Part shown: positions 6,286 through 8,734 of the stretch, in pieces | Numbering within the stretch: the first letter of the stretch is position 1 | Layout of the letters: the number at the start of each line of letters is the position of its first letter | Assembly (NCBI GenBank): GCA_023249715.1 | Contig: JAHFCA010000052.1 | Coordinates: 1 to 8,734 of the forward strand | Direction of reading: 5' to 3' | DNA: 8,734 bases | From: Elusimicrobiota bacterium | GTDB lineage: Bacteria > Elusimicrobiota > Elusimicrobia > 2-02-FULL-39-32 | The notes under the pieces: generated by a model | Databases searched by the model: none | What the model saw: the letters and a program-made list of their open reading frames with translations, nothing else | Told to the model about the DNA's origin: nothing | Made by a program: the position numbers and the translations under genes

Positions 6286-7040
6286 ATCCGAATAGGAACT
6301 CCTTTTATTTTGAGATATTTTTTAACTTTTGCTATAGAGAGCTGGTTGTAATGAAATAAAGAGGCGGCCAAACAAGCGCTCGCTCCCGACCTCCATGCGC
6401 TATAAAAATGGTCCAAAGTGCCCGCTCCGCCTGAAGCAATAACTGGGATAGTGAGTGTGGAAGTAAGACGCTCTATTAATTCTAAATCATACCCTGCTTT
6501 TGTTCCATCTCGATCCATGCTGGTTAAAAGTATTTCTCCCGCTCCCAGCTTTTGACCCTTTTTAGCCCACTCGATAGCATCGAGTTGGGTATCCGTTCTT
6601 CCGCCATGAATAAAAACGTTCCACTTTTTTGATGGTGTTCGTTTCGCATCAATCGCAAGCACAATACATTGCGATCCAAAGGTATCAGAAGATTTATTAA
6701 TTAAATCTGGATTTTGAACAGCTGCTGTATTCATGGAAACTTTATCCGCTCCGGACTGTAAGAGGGTTCGGATATCCTCTAAATTTCTAACTCCCCCTCC
6801 CACCGTAAGAGGAATAAAAATCTGTTCGGCACAAGCTTTTACCACATTCAGCATAATTTTCCGATTGTCTGAACTTGCCGTAATATCTAAGAAAATAACC
6901 TCGTCTGCTCCTTCCACATCGTATCGTTTAGCAACACTTACAGGATCCCCGGCATCTTTTAGATCTAGAAACCGAGTGCCTTTTACGACGCGCCCTTTAT
7001 TGACATCTAAGCAGGGAATTATTCGTAATGCTAACGCCAT
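6282..7040 (-). CDS. hisF: Imidazole glycerol phosphate synthase, cyclase subunit HisF
   Basis: HisF uses ammonia from HisH to convert PRFAR to imidazole glycerol phosphate and AICAR, the branch by-product that feeds purine synthesis. The 252-residue (beta/alpha)8 barrel carries IIPCLDV with Asp12 and VLAIDAKR with Asp131, the two acids that correspond to the known catalytic pair. It also has GGGVR (81-85), DKVSMNTAAV (99-108), HGGRT, TSMDRDGTKAGYD and IASGGAGT. Length and C-terminus (KGVPIRI, following the family pattern of a short Gly-x-x-x-Arg tail) are normal. Translation begins at an ATG whose A is the last base of the hisA stop (TAATG). No Shine-Dalgarno sequence is evident upstream, so reinitiation after hisA is the likely mechanism. 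The stop overlaps hisI by four bases (ATGA). HisH and HisF are separated by hisA, a common order. Confidence 0.98.
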   Translation of the reverse strand: MALALRIIPCLDVNKGRVVKGTRFLDLKDAGDPVSVAKRYDVEGADEVIFLDITASSDNRKIMLNVVKACAEQIFIPLTVGGGVRNLEDIRTLLQSGADKVSMNTAAVQNPDLINKSSDTFGSQCIVLAIDAKRTPSKKWNVFIHGGRTDTQLDAIEWAKKGQKLGAGEILLTSMDRDGTKAGYDLELIERLTSTLTIPVIASGGAGTLDHFYSAWRSGASACLAASLFHYNQLSIAKVKKYLKIKGVPIRI

Positions 7041-7753
7041 TAGGGTAAAGCCAAAGCTTCTGTAAGCGATAATTTATTTGCGTAAAGGGCCTTGCCAATC
7101 ACTATCCCGCGCAATCCGCTTATTTTTTTAAGTTCTTTTACATCCTCAATGGTTGTAATACCCCCGGAGGCGATCACAGCCATCCGCGTTAAAGAAACAA
7201 TTCTCTTAATACCGGTAAAGTTTGGTCCTTCTAAGGCTCCATCCCGATTGATATCGGTGTAGATCACTTCTTGAAAACTAAGTTCTTCCACTCGCTTTAA
7301 TGCCTCTTCGATGCTAAAGGGATAATCTTCTCTCCAACCCTCAATCGTTACTCGGTTCTCCCAGGCATCGATGGCAACCATAAAGCGTTCCCTATGCCAT
7401 TCTAAAGCGCTTTTAACCCAGGGGACGTCTCCTAAAGCGGCCGTTCCTAAAATAAGTTTATCTATTCCCAAATCGAGCGCTTTTTTTACTGTCTCCTTTT
7501 CCCTTAATCCGCCCCCAAACTCAATTTCGCATCCGATCTCTTTTTTTATTTTCCCAGCGACCTCTAAATGGTGCGGGGATCCAGTAAAAGCTCCATCTAA
7601 GTCAATAATATGTAACCGTTTTGCTCCTTTTTCTACCCAGTGCTTCGCCATCTGAAATGGGTCGGAAGAATATGTAGTGACCTTATTCGGGTCTCCTCGT
7701 AAGAGTCTCACGCAAGAACCGGCTTTTATATCAACGGCGGGTATCATCAGCAT
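7040..7753 (-). CDS. hisA: Phosphoribosylformimino-AICAR-phosphate (ProFAR) isomerase HisA
   Basis: HisA opens the aminoaldose ProFAR to the aminoketose PRFAR by an Amadori rearrangement, giving the substrate of HisH/HisF. The 237 residues form a single (beta/alpha)8 barrel of normal length. The catalytic Asp8 is in IPAVD and Asp129 is in VAIDAW. Other conserved elements are FGGGLR (79-84), ILGTAA (101-106), IEGW (137-140), TDINRDGALEGPN and the phosphate-binding ASGGI. A separate trpF lies in the same operon, so a dual-function PriA-type role is not needed. I chose the ATG at 7753 with an AGG eight bases upstream, but an in-frame ATG at 7747 (MIPAVD) would also give a normal N-terminus. The gap to hisH (9 bases) is the largest in the window. 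The TAA stop overlaps the hisF ATG by one base. Confidence 0.97.
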   Translation of the reverse strand: MLMIPAVDIKAGSCVRLLRGDPNKVTTYSSDPFQMAKHWVEKGAKRLHIIDLDGAFTGSPHHLEVAGKIKKEIGCEIEFGGGLREKETVKKALDLGIDKLILGTAALGDVPWVKSALEWHRERFMVAIDAWENRVTIEGWREDYPFSIEEALKRVEELSFQEVIYTDINRDGALEGPNFTGIKRIVSLTRMAVIASGGITTIEDVKELKKISGLRGIVIGKALYANKLSLTEALALP

Positions 7754-7762
7754 TGCATTCGC

Positions 7763-8401
7763 CTATTTGCTTTTACGATAAATGTTAAAAATATTTTTAA
7801 TGAGAGTTAACCCATTGCAGCTGCTTTTTTCCGGGTGAAACTGGCATGCGAACAGATTCTCTTTTTGAATGCTAGCGGCAAAATTTATTCCATAGTTACA
7901 TTCAGCGGAAATAATCGTTTTATCTTCAGGCACAGGAAAATAAGAATGTACAAAATAAAAATATGGGTTTTTAGGAAGCGCAGTATAAAGCGCTGCCCTT
8001 TTGTTTAAATTCAGTTGGTTCCACCCCATATGCGGAATCCTTAAATTTTTTATTTTAGGAAAGCCTTTTACAGTTCCTTTAAAAATACCAAGACCTCTAG
8101 CGTTACCCTTATTTTCTTCGCTCGCTTCAAAGAGCAGTTGATATCCTAAACAAATCCCTAAAAAAGGTTTTTTTTCCTTGATCCATTCAACAATGGGTTC
8201 CATTAGATTTAGTTTTTTTAGATTTAAAACCGCTTGTCCAAAGGCCCCCACACCGGGAAGCACTAAAATATCCTTATTCTTTAGACCTCTGGCAGACTGA
8301 ACCCAAAAGATTTTATCTCCGTTATTTTCAATCGCTTTCGAGACGCTTCTCAGATTCCCCATCCCATAATTAATGAGCGCTACATTGAGCTGTGAACTCA
8401 T
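7763..8401 (-). CDS. hisH: Imidazole glycerol phosphate synthase, glutamine amidotransferase subunit HisH
   Basis: HisH hydrolyses glutamine and channels ammonia to HisF, which makes imidazole glycerol phosphate and AICAR. The 212-residue protein has the class I glutaminase fold. It shows the N-terminal NYGMGNLRSV motif (11-20), the LPGVGAFG oxyanion region (48-55), the nucleophile Cys84 in GICLGYQLLF, the HMGWN motif (124-128), VHSY (151-154), and His189 and Glu191 in QFHPEKS. The catalytic triad is therefore complete. The length is typical of the family, about 200-215 residues. The ATG at 8401 lies 5 bases after hisB and has only a poorly placed SD, so coupling to hisB translation is likely. 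An A8 run (8168-8175) lies just before the Cys84 motif. The gene ends with TAG, 9 bases before hisA. HisF, its partner subunit, is encoded two genes downstream. Confidence 0.97.
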   Translation of the reverse strand: MSSQLNVALINYGMGNLRSVSKAIENNGDKIFWVQSARGLKNKDILVLPGVGAFGQAVLNLKKLNLMEPIVEWIKEKKPFLGICLGYQLLFEASEENKGNARGLGIFKGTVKGFPKIKNLRIPHMGWNQLNLNKRAALYTALPKNPYFYFVHSYFPVPEDKTIISAECNYGINFAASIQKENLFACQFHPEKSSCNGLTLIKNIFNIYRKSK

Positions 8402-8406
8402 TTTTA

Positions 8407-8734
8407 TTAAAGGGAGCCTTTAGTCGAAGGGACTCCGCCCTTTTTATTTTTAACTTGAACCGCTTGGGCAAGAGCCTTGGCAAACCCTTTAAAGAGCGAT
8501 TCGGCAATGTGATGATTATTTCTACCCTTTAAGAGTTGGATATGTAAATTCATTTTTCCGTTCATCGCGAGTGCCTGAAAAAAATCTTCAAAGAGTTCAA
8601 AGGAAATGGGGGCCTTAGACTGTGGTTTAAAAGGTACAGAATACTCAAAATAAGGTCTCCCCCCGCAATCGAGCACGATATAACTTAACGACTCGTCCAT
8701 GGGGAGCAAAAAGTTCCCATAACGATAGATGCCC
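8407..8734 (-). CDS. hisB: Imidazoleglycerol-phosphate dehydratase HisB, C-terminal part (5' end outside window)
   Basis: This encodes the enzyme that dehydrates imidazole glycerol phosphate to imidazole acetol phosphate, the sixth step of histidine synthesis, in the cytoplasm. The frame is open to the window edge, so 109 residues are visible, roughly the second half of a monofunctional family member of about 195 residues. The visible part starts with GIYRYGNFLLPMDESL, matching the conserved R-(F/Y)-G-x4-P-(M/L)-DE-(A/S)-L block. It continues with D-x-x-GRPY, then the metal-site motif HHIAE at visible residues 74-78, followed by FKGFAKAL, and ends with the typical C-terminus PSTKGSL. Nothing follows the dehydratase domain, and whether an N-terminal phosphatase domain is fused cannot be seen here. 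Five bases separate its TAA stop from hisH. A TTG at 8709 lies inside the conserved domain and is not the start. Confidence 0.95.
   Translation of the reverse strand, partial: GIYRYGNFLLPMDESLSYIVLDCGGRPYFEYSVPFKPQSKAPISFELFEDFFQALAMNGKMNLHIQLLKGRNNHHIAESLFKGFAKALAQAVQVKNKKGGVPSTKGSL
8408..8422 (-). other. Small inverted repeat at the hisB/hisH junction
   Basis: A perfect 6-base inverted repeat (TAAAGG and CCTTTA with a 3-base loop) covers the last codons and stop codon of hisB. On the transcript the left arm contains AAAGG, the only Shine-Dalgarno-like sequence upstream of hisH, 15 bases before its ATG. The stem could hide this weak site unless ribosomes translating hisB open it. No U-tract follows, so it is not an intrinsic terminator. 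The stem is short and may be coincidental. Confidence 0.35.

Larger units (their letters stand above)
1..8734 (-). other. Combined his-trp polycistronic unit
   Basis: All twelve genes lie on one strand. In transcription order the junctions are: hisB-hisH gap 5, hisH-hisA gap 9, hisA-hisF overlap 1, hisF-hisI overlap 4, hisI-trpE overlap 1, trpE-trpG overlap 4, trpG-trpD gap 2, trpD-trpC overlap 4, trpC-trpF gap 4, trpF-trpB overlap 4, trpB-trpA overlap 4. There is no room for a terminator or leader between genes, so a single transcript that begins upstream of hisB and ends beyond trpA is the simplest reading. Promoters internal to coding sequence cannot be excluded. Confidence 0.85.

Noticed and set aside
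6733..7065. Open frame of 110 codons on the plus strand opposite hisF
   Set aside because: It lies wholly over hisF and the end of hisA, with low-complexity composition and no recognised motif.
8160..8179. AAGG-A8-CCTT with a following T run on the minus strand in hisH, resembling a terminator
   Set aside because: The possible stem is only four G/C-poor pairs and it lies within the conserved glutaminase motif of hisH, so codon constraint explains it.
8701..8709. TTG at 8709 as the start of a 100-residue hisB-like protein
   Set aside because: The frame continues upstream to the window edge with conserved IGP dehydratase residues (GIYRYGNF), so the gene is cut by the window and does not start here.

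Overview
The whole window is one unbroken run of histidine and tryptophan biosynthesis genes on the minus strand. Read in the direction of transcription (high to low coordinates), the order is hisB (3' part only) - hisH - hisA - hisF - hisI - trpE - trpG - trpD - trpC - trpF - trpB - trpA (5' part only). Every gene was identified from family motifs in its translation, and all ten complete genes have close to the usual length for their family. There are no RNA genes, mobile elements, CRISPR arrays or long repeats, and no intergenic gap exceeds 9 bases.

The organism is a bacterium with moderately AT-rich DNA, many TTA/TTT/AAA codons and very compact gene packing. The trp order E-G-D-C-F-B-A with separate trpG, trpD, trpC and trpF genes is found in many deep-branching and Gram-negative-like bacteria. 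It differs from the fused trpGD/trpCF arrangement of enterobacteria. I cannot assign a phylum from sequence alone; an uncultured lineage (for example an Omnitrophota-like or PVC-related bacterium) is only a guess.

Layout: 8734-5881 holds the late histidine block. It encodes the dehydratase HisB, the two subunits of imidazole glycerol phosphate synthase (HisH glutaminase and HisF cyclase), the isomerase HisA and the cyclohydrolase HisI. HisI has no fused HisE domain and no hisE follows it. At 5881 the stop codon of hisI shares one base with the start codon of trpE (TAATG), and the complete tryptophan block then runs to the window edge. It encodes anthranilate synthase (TrpE/TrpG), phosphoribosyltransferase (TrpD), indoleglycerol phosphate synthase (TrpC), PRA isomerase (TrpF), and tryptophan synthase beta (TrpB) and alpha (TrpA).

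Seven of the eleven junctions overlap: four ATGA, one TTGA and two TAATG. The rest are separated by 2-9 bases. This implies a single polycistronic message with strong translational coupling. Both pathways use PRPP, both start an amination step with a class I glutamine amidotransferase (HisH, TrpG), and five of the encoded enzymes belong to phosphate-binding (beta/alpha)8-barrel families. The most notable points are the seamless his-trp junction with no room for a trp leader, an A8 slippery tract at that junction that would join hisI to trpE on a -1 shift, and a TrpF whose usual GG(S/T)G loop is replaced. I found no sign of an unknown biological system; this is core metabolism in an unusual combined operon.
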